DNA of 64,000 bases. Source: Anaerolineae bacterium. Lineage in GTDB: Bacteria; Chloroflexota; Anaerolineae; Promineifilales; Promineifilaceae. Where the stretch lies: NCBI GenBank assembly GCA_030425205.1, contig JAUIAP010000010.1, positions 1 through 64,000 on the forward strand. The letters are read 5' to 3'. The notes below the pieces were generated by a model. That model did no database searches and was not told the DNA's origin. It saw nothing but the letters and a program-made list of their open reading frames with translations. Below, in pieces: positions 1 through 9,768 of the stretch. Numbering within the stretch: the stretch's first letter is position 1; each line of letters starts with the position of its first letter. The translations under genes and the position numbers were made by a program.

Positions 1-22
1 CAAGAGCAAAGGAGCATACATA

Positions 23-1867
23 ATGTGTGGCATTGTTGGATATGTCGGGCCAAAAGAGGCCCCCGAAATCGTCTTGAGTGGTTTGAAGCGACTGGAGTAT
101 CGTGGGTATGACAGTGCAGGTGTGGCGGTGATTGAGCAGAGCGGCGCGATTGCCGTGCGGCGCGAACCGGGAAAGTTGCAACATCTGATGGACACCGTTG
201 CATCACAACCGATTCAAGGCAACATCGGGATTGGGCATACACGTTGGGCAACGCATGGCAAACCGTCGCAGCGCAACGCGCATCCGCACACCAGCATGAA
301 TAAGCGCGTTGTACTCGTGCACAACGGCATTGTCGAAAACTTCCTAGAGATTAAAGATGAACTGCAGGCAGAAGGGGTCGTCTTTGAGTCGGACACCGAT
401 ACAGAAGTGATCGCGCAGTTGCTGGAACGCCATCTTGAAGCGGGAATGGAATTCATCGACGCGACGCGCAAAACGCTACAACGTTTGGCGGGGTCAAGCG
501 CCGTCGTCATCGTCAATCCGGCACAACCCGATATGCTGATTACCGCGCGTTTGGGCAATGCTGGCGGGATTACGCTCGGTCTGGGCGAGGGCGAGATGTT
601 TATTGCCTCCGACATTCCCGCTATCTTGGATTACACCCGCGAGATGGTCTTCTTGGAAAACAAGCAGATGGCGATTATCACGCGCATGGGATATACCGTG
701 ACCGATATTGAGGGAAATCCCGTCCCGTCAGAGGTTCATACGATCCCCTACGATCCCGTCAGCGCGGCGCGTGGTGAGTATCGTCACTTTATGCAAAAAG
801 AGATTTTTGAGCAGCCCCGCGCCATCATCGACACATTGCGCAGTCGTTTGCTCTTCGAGGAGGGGGCAGTTGAAATTCCGAGCATGAACTTATCGGCCGA
901 ACTCGCCAACAATCTCAATAAGCTCTACATCACCGCCTGTGGCACGAGCTACCTCTCTGGCCTCGTTGGCAAATTTATCATTGAATCGACCGCTCGCATG
1001 TCCACCGAAGTCGAATATGCTTCCGAGTTCCGCTACTACAATCCAATCATCGATGAGAAAACGGCCGTCTTGGCGATCACGCAGTCAGGCGAAACGGCCG
1101 ATACACTTGCCGCAATGGAGCTGGCAATGCACGGCGGTGCGACGTTGTGGAGCATCGTCAACGCGATTGGTAGTCAGGCGATGCGCGTCGCAGATGGTCA
1201 CATCGCCATGCAGTCGGGGCCAGAAATTGGCGTTGCCAGCACGAAGGCGTTTACCACTTCGATTGTCGATCAATATATGTTGGCGTTACTTTTGGGTGAA
1301 TTGCGGGGGACGATTTCGGCCGAAAAACGCACCTCCATGATCCACGACCTTGCGCTGCTGCCCGACCTTGCGGGTCGCGCCCTTGAAACAGACGCCCAGT
1401 GTAAAGAGATCGCGCAAGTCTATCAACATGCGCGTGATTTCCTCTTCATCGGACGCGGCATCAACTATCCGATTGCGCTTGAAGGCGCATTAAAGCTCAA
1501 GGAAATCAGCTATATTCATGCCGAAGGGTATCCCGCAGGTGAGATGAAGCATGGCCCAATCGCCCTGATCGATGAGGAGATGCCCGTCGTCGCCATTGTC
1601 ACGAAAAACGCGCTCTACGAAAAAATGGTTAGTCAGGTGGAACAGGTCAAGGCGCGTGGCGGACAAGTGATCGCACTGGCGACAGAAGGTGACACCTTTA
1701 TCGCCACGAAGGCGGATCACGTCATCTTTGTGCCAAAAACCCCCTATCTGCTTGAACCCGTCGTGAACGTCATCCCGCTGCAGCTATTGGCTTATCACAT
1801 CGCCGTCTGGCTCGGTGCAGATGTCGATCAGCCGCGCAACTTGGCAAAGTCTGTGACGGTTGAATAG
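23..1867 (+). CDS. glmS: glutamine-fructose-6-phosphate aminotransferase (isomerizing)
   Basis: This enzyme makes glucosamine-6-phosphate from fructose-6-phosphate and glutamine, the first step toward UDP-GlcNAc for the cell wall, in the cytoplasm. The 614-residue length is normal for the family. It begins MCGIVGYVG, so Cys2 becomes the N-terminal nucleophile of the class II glutamine amidotransferase domain (about residues 2-220), which also shows HTRWATHG near residue 73. Two SIS sugar-isomerase domains follow, with TQSGETADT near 353 and the RGINYPIALEGALKLKE stretch near 478. The protein ends in the conserved PRNLAKSVTVE tail. An AGGAG Shine-Dalgarno lies at 9-13, so the start is secure. 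The gene appears to be monocistronic: a 15-bp hairpin follows at 1895-1929. The promoter lies outside the window. Confidence 0.97.
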   Translation: MCGIVGYVGPKEAPEIVLSGLKRLEYRGYDSAGVAVIEQSGAIAVRREPGKLQHLMDTVASQPIQGNIGIGHTRWATHGKPSQRNAHPHTSMNKRVVLVHNGIVENFLEIKDELQAEGVVFESDTDTEVIAQLLERHLEAGMEFIDATRKTLQRLAGSSAVVIVNPAQPDMLITARLGNAGGITLGLGEGEMFIASDIPAILDYTREMVFLENKQMAIITRMGYTVTDIEGNPVPSEVHTIPYDPVSAARGEYRHFMQKEIFEQPRAIIDTLRSRLLFEEGAVEIPSMNLSAELANNLNKLYITACGTSYLSGLVGKFIIESTARMSTEVEYASEFRYYNPIIDEKTAVLAITQSGETADTLAAMELAMHGGATLWSIVNAIGSQAMRVADGHIAMQSGPEIGVASTKAFTTSIVDQYMLALLLGELRGTISAEKRTSMIHDLALLPDLAGRALETDAQCKEIAQVYQHARDFLFIGRGINYPIALEGALKLKEISYIHAEGYPAGEMKHGPIALIDEEMPVVAIVTKNALYEKMVSQVEQVKARGGQVIALATEGDTFIATKADHVIFVPKTPYLLEPVVNVIPLQLLAYHIAVWLGADVDQPRNLAKSVTVE

Positions 1868-1894
1868 TCTTTGTGGGCTGAATCTGAGTGGAAA

Positions 1895-1929
1895 CGTATT
1901 GCTATTGCGTGGTGCGCAATGGCAATACG
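1895..1929 (+). terminator. inverted heptamer-type hairpin downstream of glmS
   Basis: The left arm 1895-1909 pairs with 1915-1929 over 15 positions with one G-T wobble and a 5-nt loop. The arms are built from ATTGC/GCAAT heptamer-like units related to the hairpins at 9554, 15432 and 30237. No T-run follows, so its role as a terminator is inferred from its place at the end of glmS. Confidence 0.55.
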
Positions 1930-2036
1930 CACCCGCCTCCCTCTTCTCATCTGCATAAATCCTGAGTAGACGAACGCAACTATCTATGACGCACTGTGTT
2001 ATACTTTGCACATCAAGATAGTAGCTGAGGAATGCA

Positions 2037-3206
2037 ATGATTGATAGAAGTGGGAAAACAGCTCTCGTTTTGGCGGGGGGCGGATTAGCAGGAACCGTTT
2101 ATGAGTTGGGTGCGCTGCGAGCAATCGACGATTTGCTGACAGATCGCACAGTCAACGATTTTGACATTTTTGTCGGCACAAGCGCGGGCGCAATCGTTGC
2201 GGCAGGGTTGGCTAATGGCCTCGACGCCGCGACCATGCTGCAAGCGATTGAAGGCGTGCATCCCAAATTGGCACCATTTCGCCAGCGCGACCTTTTTCGC
2301 GTCAATGCGCGTGGCATGCTGCAACGTGTCGCCACATTCCCAACCAACGTTCGCAAAGTCATACAGCACTATTTGAAAAATCCCAGTGACATCACTATGT
2401 TTGATGTTGCATGGGAGCTTTCGAGTGTCTTTCCACCCGCACTTTACGACGGGCTTGCACTCGAAAGCTATGTGCGTGCGCTGCTTAACAGGTCTGGCGT
2501 GCACAATCGTTTCACCGAACTTGACCGCGAACTATATCTGATTGCAACGAGTTTGGAGAGCGGGCAGCGCGTCGTCTTTGGTGAATCTCCTTACAATCAA
2601 ATTGCGATTTCGCAGGCGATTGCGGCTTCCTCAGCCGTGCCTGTGCTCTACAAACCTGTGCGGATAGGGGATGAGGAGTTTATCGACGGCTGTTTGCGCG
2701 GAAACGCGAGCCTAGATGTGGCCATTGAGAAGGGCGCAAAGTTGATCGTTTGTGTCAACCCGCTCGTACCCTATGACAACACGGCCAATGTGCTGAATCA
2801 AAATAGCGGCTTCCTCAGTGATCAAGGGATGCAGGTGGTCGTCAACCAAGTCCTGCGCATCGCAATGCACAGTGGTCTACACTATCATATTAAGCAGTTG
2901 CGCCGACAACACCCCGATGTGGACATCATTCTAATAGAGCCAGAGCGGGATGATCGGCCGATGATGAATGCCAACGTGATGCGCTACTCAACGCGCCGCA
3001 TGTTGGCTCGGCACGGCTATGAATCAGTCGCCGTGAATCTCGCTGAAGACTATCACTATTTCAAAGCTATTTTGGCGCGTCACGACATCAACATCACACG
3101 CCAACGTGTCCTTCCTGAGCTAGAAGCCTTGCGTCAACCAGAGGCAAAGAAAAACGGTCTGCTCCACCAAATGTTGTCAGGGATGCAGACCGTTTTAGGC
3201 TCCTGA
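2037..3206 (+). CDS. patatin-like phospholipase
   Basis: This is a predicted Ser-Asp dyad lipid acyl hydrolase of the patatin/NTE family, 389 residues, with no signal peptide and so probably cytoplasmic or peripheral. The glycine-rich oxyanion loop AGGGLAG lies at about residues 13-19, the nucleophile elbow GTSAG near 47-51, and the catalytic Asp in IDG near 216. These are the three diagnostic patatin elements. The first half binds the active site, and the C-terminal 120 residues are family-typical helix without a named domain. A TATACT -10-like box at 2000-2005 precedes a short leader; the Shine-Dalgarno is weak (CTGAGG). The stop codon abuts the end of the convergent gene at 3207, with no room for a separate terminator. 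The lipid substrate cannot be read from the sequence. Confidence 0.9.
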   Translation: MIDRSGKTALVLAGGGLAGTVYELGALRAIDDLLTDRTVNDFDIFVGTSAGAIVAAGLANGLDAATMLQAIEGVHPKLAPFRQRDLFRVNARGMLQRVATFPTNVRKVIQHYLKNPSDITMFDVAWELSSVFPPALYDGLALESYVRALLNRSGVHNRFTELDRELYLIATSLESGQRVVFGESPYNQIAISQAIAASSAVPVLYKPVRIGDEEFIDGCLRGNASLDVAIEKGAKLIVCVNPLVPYDNTANVLNQNSGFLSDQGMQVVVNQVLRIAMHSGLHYHIKQLRRQHPDVDIILIEPERDDRPMMNANVMRYSTRRMLARHGYESVAVNLAEDYHYFKAILARHDINITRQRVLPELEALRQPEAKKNGLLHQMLSGMQTVLGS

Positions 3207-5975
3207 TCAGTCCAGTCGGCGTTTCGTCACAAACCAAATCGTAGCTGAACCTGTAAGAACGAATAACGCAACAAGAAGGGCAACATATTTGTGCGATGGC
3301 GCAACGGTGTCGTTCGCGCTCAGATCAACTGCCGTTGGCGTGAACGACTCAGCCTCCATACACCAACTGTCCAAGGTGCCGGTATCAATGCCCGCCCCAT
3401 CAGTGACGGTGAGTCGCCATGTGCCCGTGAGGTTTTCCCCATCAAAGATTGATAGCGGATTATTGGGTGTCAGTGACCCACCTAATGCGGGTGGGGTACC
3501 ATTACATGTGTCTTCGGCCGATCCGTCAGCCCCTTCATCATCCAACGTGGCAGCAATATCATTAGATGCACAACCTACCCCGCTATCCACTCCTCCCGGT
3601 CGTTCAATGATGGTCGCTGTCGTTCCTGTGTCCACATGCTCTAGGACTACAGTGATATCGCCTACCCACGTATGTGAAATCGCGATGGGGATATTCAGAT
3701 CGCTGATTTGTGCTGGCGATGCACCCAGCACAATGTCCGATGAAACGCCGCCAACATCATTGTCTGGAATGTCAACATTTGGTGAGGCACAGACCAGCGC
3801 AGATGTAGTGAAGCTGAAATGATTGCTAAATTGGCTGCTTCCGCACAAATTTGAAGTTGAAACGCGCCAGTAGTAAGTCGTTTCGGGATCTAGCGCGCCT
3901 ATCACCGTATACGCTTCCCCAACCACATCTGCGGCCGATTCAACGATATTTGTAAATGCTGCATCGGTCGCTATCTCAACCGCGTAACTTGTTGCCCCTG
4001 CGACTGCATCCCAAGTGAGCGTTGGCATTGAGACGACGTTGGTGGCCGCGTTGGCAGGTGTGTTCAGCGTCGGCGCGGTCGAAGGTTGTTCAAAGACAGA
4101 GAGGTCAATGGTGGCATTGTGACTCGTTGCGCCTGCGCTACCGGTCACATCGAATATATGGGTGCCTAGGGGTGCACCGCTAATCAGTAGATTGCTGCTT
4201 CCCACTGGGGAGACGCTCGTTGGCGTGAAAGTTGATGTGCCGGGTGCATTGGGGGCAGAGAGTAGGACAGGATCACTAAACGCTCCAATTTGCCCAACAT
4301 TGATGGTGAAATTGACATCCTCGTTGACACAGGATGATTGTTGTATGGGATCGGCCGAAATTGTGAAATCGTCGGTTGAACAATCTTCTGTCACCTTAAA
4401 CGCACCAACGCGTGTTCGCCAACCTGATCCTGAGCTCGCTGGATAATACTCATTCGTATACCAGAATGTCGCATCATCGCTTGGATCGATACTCATTGCG
4501 CTGTAATCTCCCCAACGATTTGATCCCGTTTGTGACCCACTGCCCGCGATTAAGACCGCCTCGCTTTGCAAGGTTCCCAACGGATCAGAAGCCAATCGAG
4601 TTGCATAGTGGATAGAGGGGAAGAGTGAACTACTTGAAACGGTATAGCCAAGTGCGATGTTGCCACAGCCATCCATGGCAATACTCGGATTGACGCGATT
4701 GTGATTATCAGGTGGGTCTTGCGTCCCTTCCTGATGGAGCGACCAATTGCCATCTGTTTTCCGCAGCTCAAACCAGCGCACGGCCGCACCATTTTCTGCA
4801 TCGGCTCCACCTACAACAAATGTGCCAACCATCGACTCATGCGTCGAAAAATTGCGATAGGGGAAGCGGAACATCGGCCACTCACCTAGCCCATCGAATT
4901 TTTGACTCGTCCCTTGTTGGCTGATGCAGTTGAAGTTAAAGAAACCACACGGTGTGTATGTAAACGCGGTCACCGCGATATCCTGCACCTTTGTGAAGGT
5001 CGTATTTGCAGGTGTCGTCCAGTCCGTATCAAATTCCCAAATTTCAACACGATCACTACTACCACCGTGAAATGAACTATCCTTAAATGTGTAGAAATAG
5101 TTAGGTGAGTTGGCGGGCGGAGGTGTTGCACCGTCGAGATCGCTGGGTAAATATAGATTTGCACCGCCCGTAAATTTCTGGAATGTGGCTGGATTTCCTG
5201 CCAACATGTTCACACGATCAAATACATACGCCGTATAACTGTTTTCATTGGCTGACATGTAATAACCGTCGGGCCAAACACCAAATTTGAAATAGTCGGG
5301 AAAATCTTCCACGTCAAATTCGTAGAGATAATATGCCCCCGCTGCATCAGGCGTTTGTGAAATAGCTATGCACATGTGACTTGGCCCGGCAAATTGGCTC
5401 AATAACCAGCGGTCTGCGAGGGGATCATAGAGAGGAATTGGATCGCCATCGTTTGCATTTTGGCAAACCCCGCCCGCACCTGCGAAAATCGTGTTGAAGG
5501 GAGTGGGGCCAGCCAAGCTATTTCCACTTTTATCAAAGACGGTGTAGTGAACGTTTACCATGCTCACGTAATGATTGGGCCCCACGTCTCCAACGACATC
5601 AGGTGGGCTACACCCGTTGCAACCGGTTGAACCATCAAAACTGAGCTCAAGACCCGGCGTTTGTGCTGTGGGATTTTGCGAGGTGGTGCTCAGCGGGTCA
5701 GGGGGGACATTGGCGCGATTCCAAGTGTCGCGTCTCCCGCGATCTGGTTCAAATATCAATGGATTATGGCGTGGATTGATTTCGCCTTCGATGCGCACTT
5801 GCGGTTGCGAGACGGGTAGTTCTGAAAGCGGGCGGCTAACTGCTGCATCGACGGGTTCGCTAACCACAAAGTTGCTTTTTTGTGAGGTGGCAGATAGTTC
5901 TTGCGAGGACAAGCTAAATATAAGGGCAAGACATAGCCCAAACAATCCTAGAAAAAGCGTGCGTTTGATATTCAT
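3207..5975 (-). CDS. large secreted protein with FN3 and proprotein-convertase P domains, C-terminal membrane anchor
   Basis: This 922-residue exported protein starts with a signal peptide (basic MNIKR followed by about 20 hydrophobic residues). A long N-terminal region (about 100-540) has propeller-like content (GDVGPNHYVSMVN, then repeated Trp/Phe-rich strands) but matches no family I can name. A fibronectin type III domain covers about 633-725 (PTLTWDAVAGATSYAVEI, TTYYWRVST). A P/Homo-B domain covers about 735-885 (SHTWVGDITVVLEH, then LTGTWRLTVTDGAG and LDSWCMEA). The C-terminus is a transmembrane helix followed by KRRLD, which suggests retention in the envelope. No catalytic serine-protease domain accompanies the P domain, which is unusual because P domains normally follow subtilisins. 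A good AAGGAG ribosome site precedes the ATG. Confidence 0.8.
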   Translation of the reverse strand: MNIKRTLFLGLFGLCLALIFSLSSQELSATSQKSNFVVSEPVDAAVSRPLSELPVSQPQVRIEGEINPRHNPLIFEPDRGRRDTWNRANVPPDPLSTTSQNPTAQTPGLELSFDGSTGCNGCSPPDVVGDVGPNHYVSMVNVHYTVFDKSGNSLAGPTPFNTIFAGAGGVCQNANDGDPIPLYDPLADRWLLSQFAGPSHMCIAISQTPDAAGAYYLYEFDVEDFPDYFKFGVWPDGYYMSANENSYTAYVFDRVNMLAGNPATFQKFTGGANLYLPSDLDGATPPPANSPNYFYTFKDSSFHGGSSDRVEIWEFDTDWTTPANTTFTKVQDIAVTAFTYTPCGFFNFNCISQQGTSQKFDGLGEWPMFRFPYRNFSTHESMVGTFVVGGADAENGAAVRWFELRKTDGNWSLHQEGTQDPPDNHNRVNPSIAMDGCGNIALGYTVSSSSLFPSIHYATRLASDPLGTLQSEAVLIAGSGSQTGSNRWGDYSAMSIDPSDDATFWYTNEYYPASSGSGWRTRVGAFKVTEDCSTDDFTISADPIQQSSCVNEDVNFTINVGQIGAFSDPVLLSAPNAPGTSTFTPTSVSPVGSSNLLISGAPLGTHIFDVTGSAGATSHNATIDLSVFEQPSTAPTLNTPANAATNVVSMPTLTWDAVAGATSYAVEIATDAAFTNIVESAADVVGEAYTVIGALDPETTYYWRVSTSNLCGSSQFSNHFSFTTSALVCASPNVDIPDNDVGGVSSDIVLGASPAQISDLNIPIAISHTWVGDITVVLEHVDTGTTATIIERPGGVDSGVGCASNDIAATLDDEGADGSAEDTCNGTPPALGGSLTPNNPLSIFDGENLTGTWRLTVTDGAGIDTGTLDSWCMEAESFTPTAVDLSANDTVAPSHKYVALLVALFVLTGSATIWFVTKRRLD

Positions 5976-6168
5976 TTTTCTCCTTTCGTTAGGAATAGCT
6001 CCGAAAATTGGTTGTGAAACTCGCCGTTATTGGGGGGAAAGGTGCACAACATCGTTTTCAAATCAATGTTACCATCGTAACGGACCATTCGATATAACCG
6101 ATGTGTACCATATTTTCATAGCGTGTGACGATAATAGCTAGGGGTGAGTGTCTTTTCTGGTTATTGAC

Positions 6169-6798
6169 TTAGCCGCCAATTTCGGCCGAAAGCTGATCCA
6201 AATAGGCCTGCATGAATTGCGTTCGCTGTTGGGCAACAGCGCGTCCGGCCGCCGTTTGCATTGTGTCGGCTAGGGTGAGTAGCTTAGTATAGAAATGATC
6301 GATCATGCTGACGCTATCTTGCGGGATGCGCGTGATGGGCAGCGGCTCAACGGGGTGTAAGAACGGCACGCCCATTGTCGCACCCGTGATGAACGTGCGG
6401 GCAATGCCAATGGCCCCCAGTGCGTCCAATCTGTCGGCATCTTGCACAACTTTGGCCTCGACCGTTTGCGGCGCGATCTGCGCTGAAAAACTGTGGGCGG
6501 CAATGGCATGTTCAATTGGCGCAATCCACTCTGTCGCATACCCAATCTCGTGCAGGAACTGCCCCGCTTTCTGCGCCGCCATGCGTGACGCATGTGAACG
6601 TTGCGGAGAATCCTTTGGCACGTGGACGCAATCATGCAGCCATGCGGCGGGCAGGACAACGCGCATCTCGGCTCCTTCAAGCGGGCCCAACTGCGATGCG
6701 TTGGCAACGACCCGCTTGATGTGGCTGAGGTCGTGGGCAGCATCGGCCGAATCCTGCGCTAAAAATAGTAGAAACTTCTCGATCCATTTTTCATTCAT
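6169..6798 (-). CDS. HD-domain phosphohydrolase
   Basis: This predicted metal-dependent phosphohydrolase of the HD superfamily (209 residues from the ATG) is of the small YedJ/PqqF-like type. The metal ligands follow the H...HD...D pattern: His22 in AHDLSHIKRV, His55-Asp56 in WLHDCVH, and Asp120/Asp122 in VQDADRLDALGA. Extra histidines at about 97 and 102 fit the same family. An in-frame GTG three codons upstream (6807) is an alternative start; neither has a clear Shine-Dalgarno. It stands alone between two genes of opposite direction, so context gives no clue to the nucleotide substrate. Confidence 0.88.
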   Translation of the reverse strand: MNEKWIEKFLLFLAQDSADAAHDLSHIKRVVANASQLGPLEGAEMRVVLPAAWLHDCVHVPKDSPQRSHASRMAAQKAGQFLHEIGYATEWIAPIEHAIAAHSFSAQIAPQTVEAKVVQDADRLDALGAIGIARTFITGATMGVPFLHPVEPLPITRIPQDSVSMIDHFYTKLLTLADTMQTAAGRAVAQQRTQFMQAYLDQLSAEIGG

Positions 6799-6844
6799 TG
6801 CGCACAACTGTAAACCGAATTGCGCCCTTGTGCTACATCAATCA

Positions 6845-6873
6845 TTGCGAATTGCTGATGACTGTACGAAAAT
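6845..6873 (+). promoter_or_regulatory. promoter for a leaderless transcript of the 6880 gene
   Basis: TTGCGA at 6845-6850, a 17-nt spacer and GAAAAT at 6868-6873 form a sigma-70 type promoter. The -10 box ends 6 nt before the ATG, so transcription should begin at or next to the start codon, and no Shine-Dalgarno is present. Confidence 0.55.
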
Positions 6874-6879
6874 AGCCCT

Positions 6880-7305
6880 ATGAGTTTTCAAATCAACGGC
6901 GCAATTTTACCGGCAGGGCTTATTCGCAGTGCGAAGACCTATTCGGTCATTCTGGATGAAAATGCCCTGTATCTCATTCAGGTTGGCCCCGCTGCGACCA
7001 ATGTTCCCACCTACAATCCATTTGAGCAGTGGCTCAACGATTATTTGGGTCGTCGCGCCGCGAAAAAGATTGCAGAAGGGGAAGCGCGCTTGGCAGAGTT
7101 GGGCGAGGCTGCATTGGTCAAGGAGCGGCAAAATTTGTTGCTGACATCGGCCGATATTTTTAGAATAGACTGCAAGCAGCGTGGCAATAGCGTCATTCTG
7201 ACCATCAAGAGCACCAAAGGCAACTATAAGCTGATTTTTAACAAGACTGTTCTCCCCCAGATAGAAGAAATCGTGACCGCACTAACGCCGCGATCTAAAG
7301 TTTGA
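6880..7305 (+). CDS. small protein of unknown function, PH-like
   Basis: This 141-residue soluble protein has no signal peptide. I do not recognise a named family. The alternating strand pattern at both ends (SYSVILDENALYLIQVG near 20-35; NSVILTIKSTKGNYKLIF near 103-120) and the final helix resemble a bacterial pleckstrin-homology-like fold, with an Ala/Glu-rich helical segment between (about 55-85). The ATG is preceded directly by a promoter, so it is probably translated from a leaderless mRNA. It is not in an operon with the following antiporter, which lies 297 bases on. Confidence 0.7.
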   Translation: MSFQINGAILPAGLIRSAKTYSVILDENALYLIQVGPAATNVPTYNPFEQWLNDYLGRRAAKKIAEGEARLAELGEAALVKERQNLLLTSADIFRIDCKQRGNSVILTIKSTKGNYKLIFNKTVLPQIEEIVTALTPRSKV

Positions 7306-7602
7306 GTAAGATCTACGACTGCCCCTATGAAAAACAAGACAATGATCGTACTTATATCGTCACGCCAGAGGATGTAATGCGCGGCTGAACAATTTTGCAC
7401 TGTGCATAATAATTCAGACACACATTGACGACATTTTTAGGGCTAATGCGACTATTCTGCTAATTGCACAAACCTTGTGATACAACTCTAAGCGAAATAT
7501 AGATTGCGACTCGGTATAATCTGCCAGCTTCCCACTAAGCCTCTCATCTGCCACGCGTTGGCGTATACCCGTTAACAGCTTTAATTGTGTGATACAGGAA
7601 CT

Positions 7603-9543
7603 ATGTTTACAATTTTGCAACCGTTTTTGACATTGCTTGCCATTTTCGGATTCTTGACACTTTCGGCACGTCAAGTTGGCGTCTCACTTGCACGGTATAA
7701 GATGCCGCTGATCAGTGGCTACTTGATCGCTGGAGTCATCTTTGGTCCATTTGTATTGGATCTGGTTTCGGCCGAAGCCGTTCAATCCCTCACCTTTATT
7801 GACGATGTTGCACTCGCATTTATCGCATTTAGCGCGGGTAACGAACTGTTTTTAAAGGAGATTCGTCCGCGACTGGCTGGAATTTCCTTTATTACACTGG
7901 GGATCATGCTGATTGGGGGTGCTGTCTGTTCCTACGCATTTTGGATATTGGCAGACTACATTCCGTTTATGGTGAATCTCGACACAACAACGCGAGTTGC
8001 CATCATCGTCGCCTCCATCTCCGTCATTATTTCGCTTTCTCCTTCCGCTATTATCGCCGTTGTCAGCGAGCTGCGTGCCAAAGGACCGTTGACAAAAACC
8101 GCGATTGGCGTAACCGTCGTTGCCGATGTCGTGGTGATCGTTGGCTTTGCCATCGGGATCTCAGTGGCCGACACATTGCTATTGGGAGAGGCATTTGAGC
8201 TTTCGACGCTCGGTTTTTTGGCGGGTGAGTTGGCCGTCTCCTTTGCGCTAGGCTGGCTATTTGGCAAGCTGTTGACCGTGTTTATGGGTCTTCGAGTGCA
8301 TCAATACATCAAAACAGTGGTTATTTTAACGGCTGGCTATGGTGTGTTTGCACTTAGCCATTGGGTTGCTGAGTACAGTAAAGAAGTTCTGCACCACAGC
8401 TTTCATCTTGAGTCACTGCTGATCTGTCTGATTGCCACGTTTATCGTCACAAACTATACCGCTTATCGGATGGAGCTAACCCATCTGCTTGAAGAGATCG
8501 CGCCCGCAATCTACCTCGCATTCTTTATGTTGACGGGGATCGCCCTAGAGCTAGATGTACTATTTTCTGTTTGGCTGATCGCGTTGGCATTTGTCCTAAT
8601 CCGCGGGGTTTCGGTGATGGTTGGCGCGTTTCTCGGGGGATTGGCTGCGCGTGAGCCGATGCGGCGCAACATCGTTGGCTGGACACCTTACATTACACAA
8701 GCTGGCGTCGGATTGGGTTTGGCAAAGAGTTTGGGCAGCATATCGCCTGACTGGGGCTTGGAGTTGGCCTCATTGCTCATCGGCGTCATCGTCTTCAATC
8801 AGCTGTTAGGGCCACCGCTCTTTAAGTTTGCGCTAGACCGCTTGGGCGAGACACACACGAAGGCAGAAACGGCCGAATTTGACGGGATGCAGGATGTCGT
8901 TATCTTGGGGGTCGAGGATCAATCACTGGCACTTGCGCGGGAACTCTTGCAGAAGGGTTGGCAAGTCAAGCTGGTGGAAATTGAAGACAGCGTGCGTGTT
9001 GATGAGCTTGAGTTGCGTGAAGATCATGTCTATCGTCTGGGACGGCTATCGCCGCGCACGATGAATAAGTTGGACATGAAAAACGCAGATGTGCTCGTTG
9101 CGATGTTCAATGATGACGATCTCAACTTTATGGCCTGTGAGATGGCGTTTGAGCATTTTGGCACCCCCCATTTGATTGTGCGGATCAATGACAGTTCGGC
9201 CGAAAATATCGCCCGCTTCGATGAACTCGGTGTCCGCATCATCAATCCACAGACGGCGATGGTCAGTTTGCTCAACCAGTTTGTACGCTCGCCTGCTGCC
9301 ACATCGCTGCTACTCGGCCTGCAAGATGGGCAAGTGGTTGAAGATGTGCGCGTTCGCAGCACAGAGATCAATGGCAAGATGTTGCGCGAATTGAAGTTGC
9401 CCTCTGATGTACTAATCTTGTCCCTGCGCCGGGCTGGTCATCTGCTGGTGACGCATGGCTATACAACAATCGCGCTGGGAGACGAGCTTTCAGTTGTGGG
9501 TTCACCCGAGAGTGTTCAGAAAGTACGGCTACTGTTTGGGTAG
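7603..9543 (+). CDS. CPA2-family cation:proton antiporter with RCK (TrkA-type) domains
   Basis: This 646-residue membrane protein belongs to the Kef-type potassium/proton antiporters. About twelve hydrophobic segments fill residues 1-415, with the family pattern KMPLISGYLIAGVIFGP near 32-48. A TrkA-N Rossmann domain starts near 429 (QDVVILGVEDQSLALA), and a TrkA-C domain covers about 560-646 (VRSTEINGKMLRELKLPSDV). The nucleotide-binding glycine motif is degenerate: where GxGxxG is usual there is GVEDQS, so NAD(H) gating may be altered. ATG 7603 is chosen because it begins the first membrane helix; GTG/TTG codons just upstream would add only a short polar tail. The gene is monocistronic and is followed by a hairpin at 9554-9587. 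Confidence 0.9.
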   Translation: MFTILQPFLTLLAIFGFLTLSARQVGVSLARYKMPLISGYLIAGVIFGPFVLDLVSAEAVQSLTFIDDVALAFIAFSAGNELFLKEIRPRLAGISFITLGIMLIGGAVCSYAFWILADYIPFMVNLDTTTRVAIIVASISVIISLSPSAIIAVVSELRAKGPLTKTAIGVTVVADVVVIVGFAIGISVADTLLLGEAFELSTLGFLAGELAVSFALGWLFGKLLTVFMGLRVHQYIKTVVILTAGYGVFALSHWVAEYSKEVLHHSFHLESLLICLIATFIVTNYTAYRMELTHLLEEIAPAIYLAFFMLTGIALELDVLFSVWLIALAFVLIRGVSVMVGAFLGGLAAREPMRRNIVGWTPYITQAGVGLGLAKSLGSISPDWGLELASLLIGVIVFNQLLGPPLFKFALDRLGETHTKAETAEFDGMQDVVILGVEDQSLALARELLQKGWQVKLVEIEDSVRVDELELREDHVYRLGRLSPRTMNKLDMKNADVLVAMFNDDDLNFMACEMAFEHFGTPHLIVRINDSSAENIARFDELGVRIINPQTAMVSLLNQFVRSPAATSLLLGLQDGQVVEDVRVRSTEINGKMLRELKLPSDVLILSLRRAGHLLVTHGYTTIALGDELSVVGSPESVQKVRLLFG

Positions 9544-9553
9544 TTTCAACGTG

Positions 9554-9587
9554 GTGCGTGGTGCGACATTTGCCATGCACCACGCAC
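9554..9587 (+). terminator. inverted heptamer hairpin after the antiporter gene
   Basis: An 11-bp perfect stem (9554-9564 with 9577-9587, GTGCGTGGTGC and its complement) encloses an 11-nt loop. It belongs to the GCGTGGT heptamer family also seen at 15432 and 30237. It has no T-run, so termination is inferred from position. Confidence 0.5.
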
Positions 9588-9768
9588 GAACTATTAGACA
9601 ATCTATCTGAATATCAAAAGCACGCAATCTCAAAATTCCCATAACTTAATCCCCGCCGCTCTTGTATAATCGAAAAGAACCATAAATCAGGCAATTAGCA
9701 CAGCGCAAGCCTTCAACATTAGGTTACAATCGCCGTTAATTACTGACCCAGACGAAGCACTATAACGC

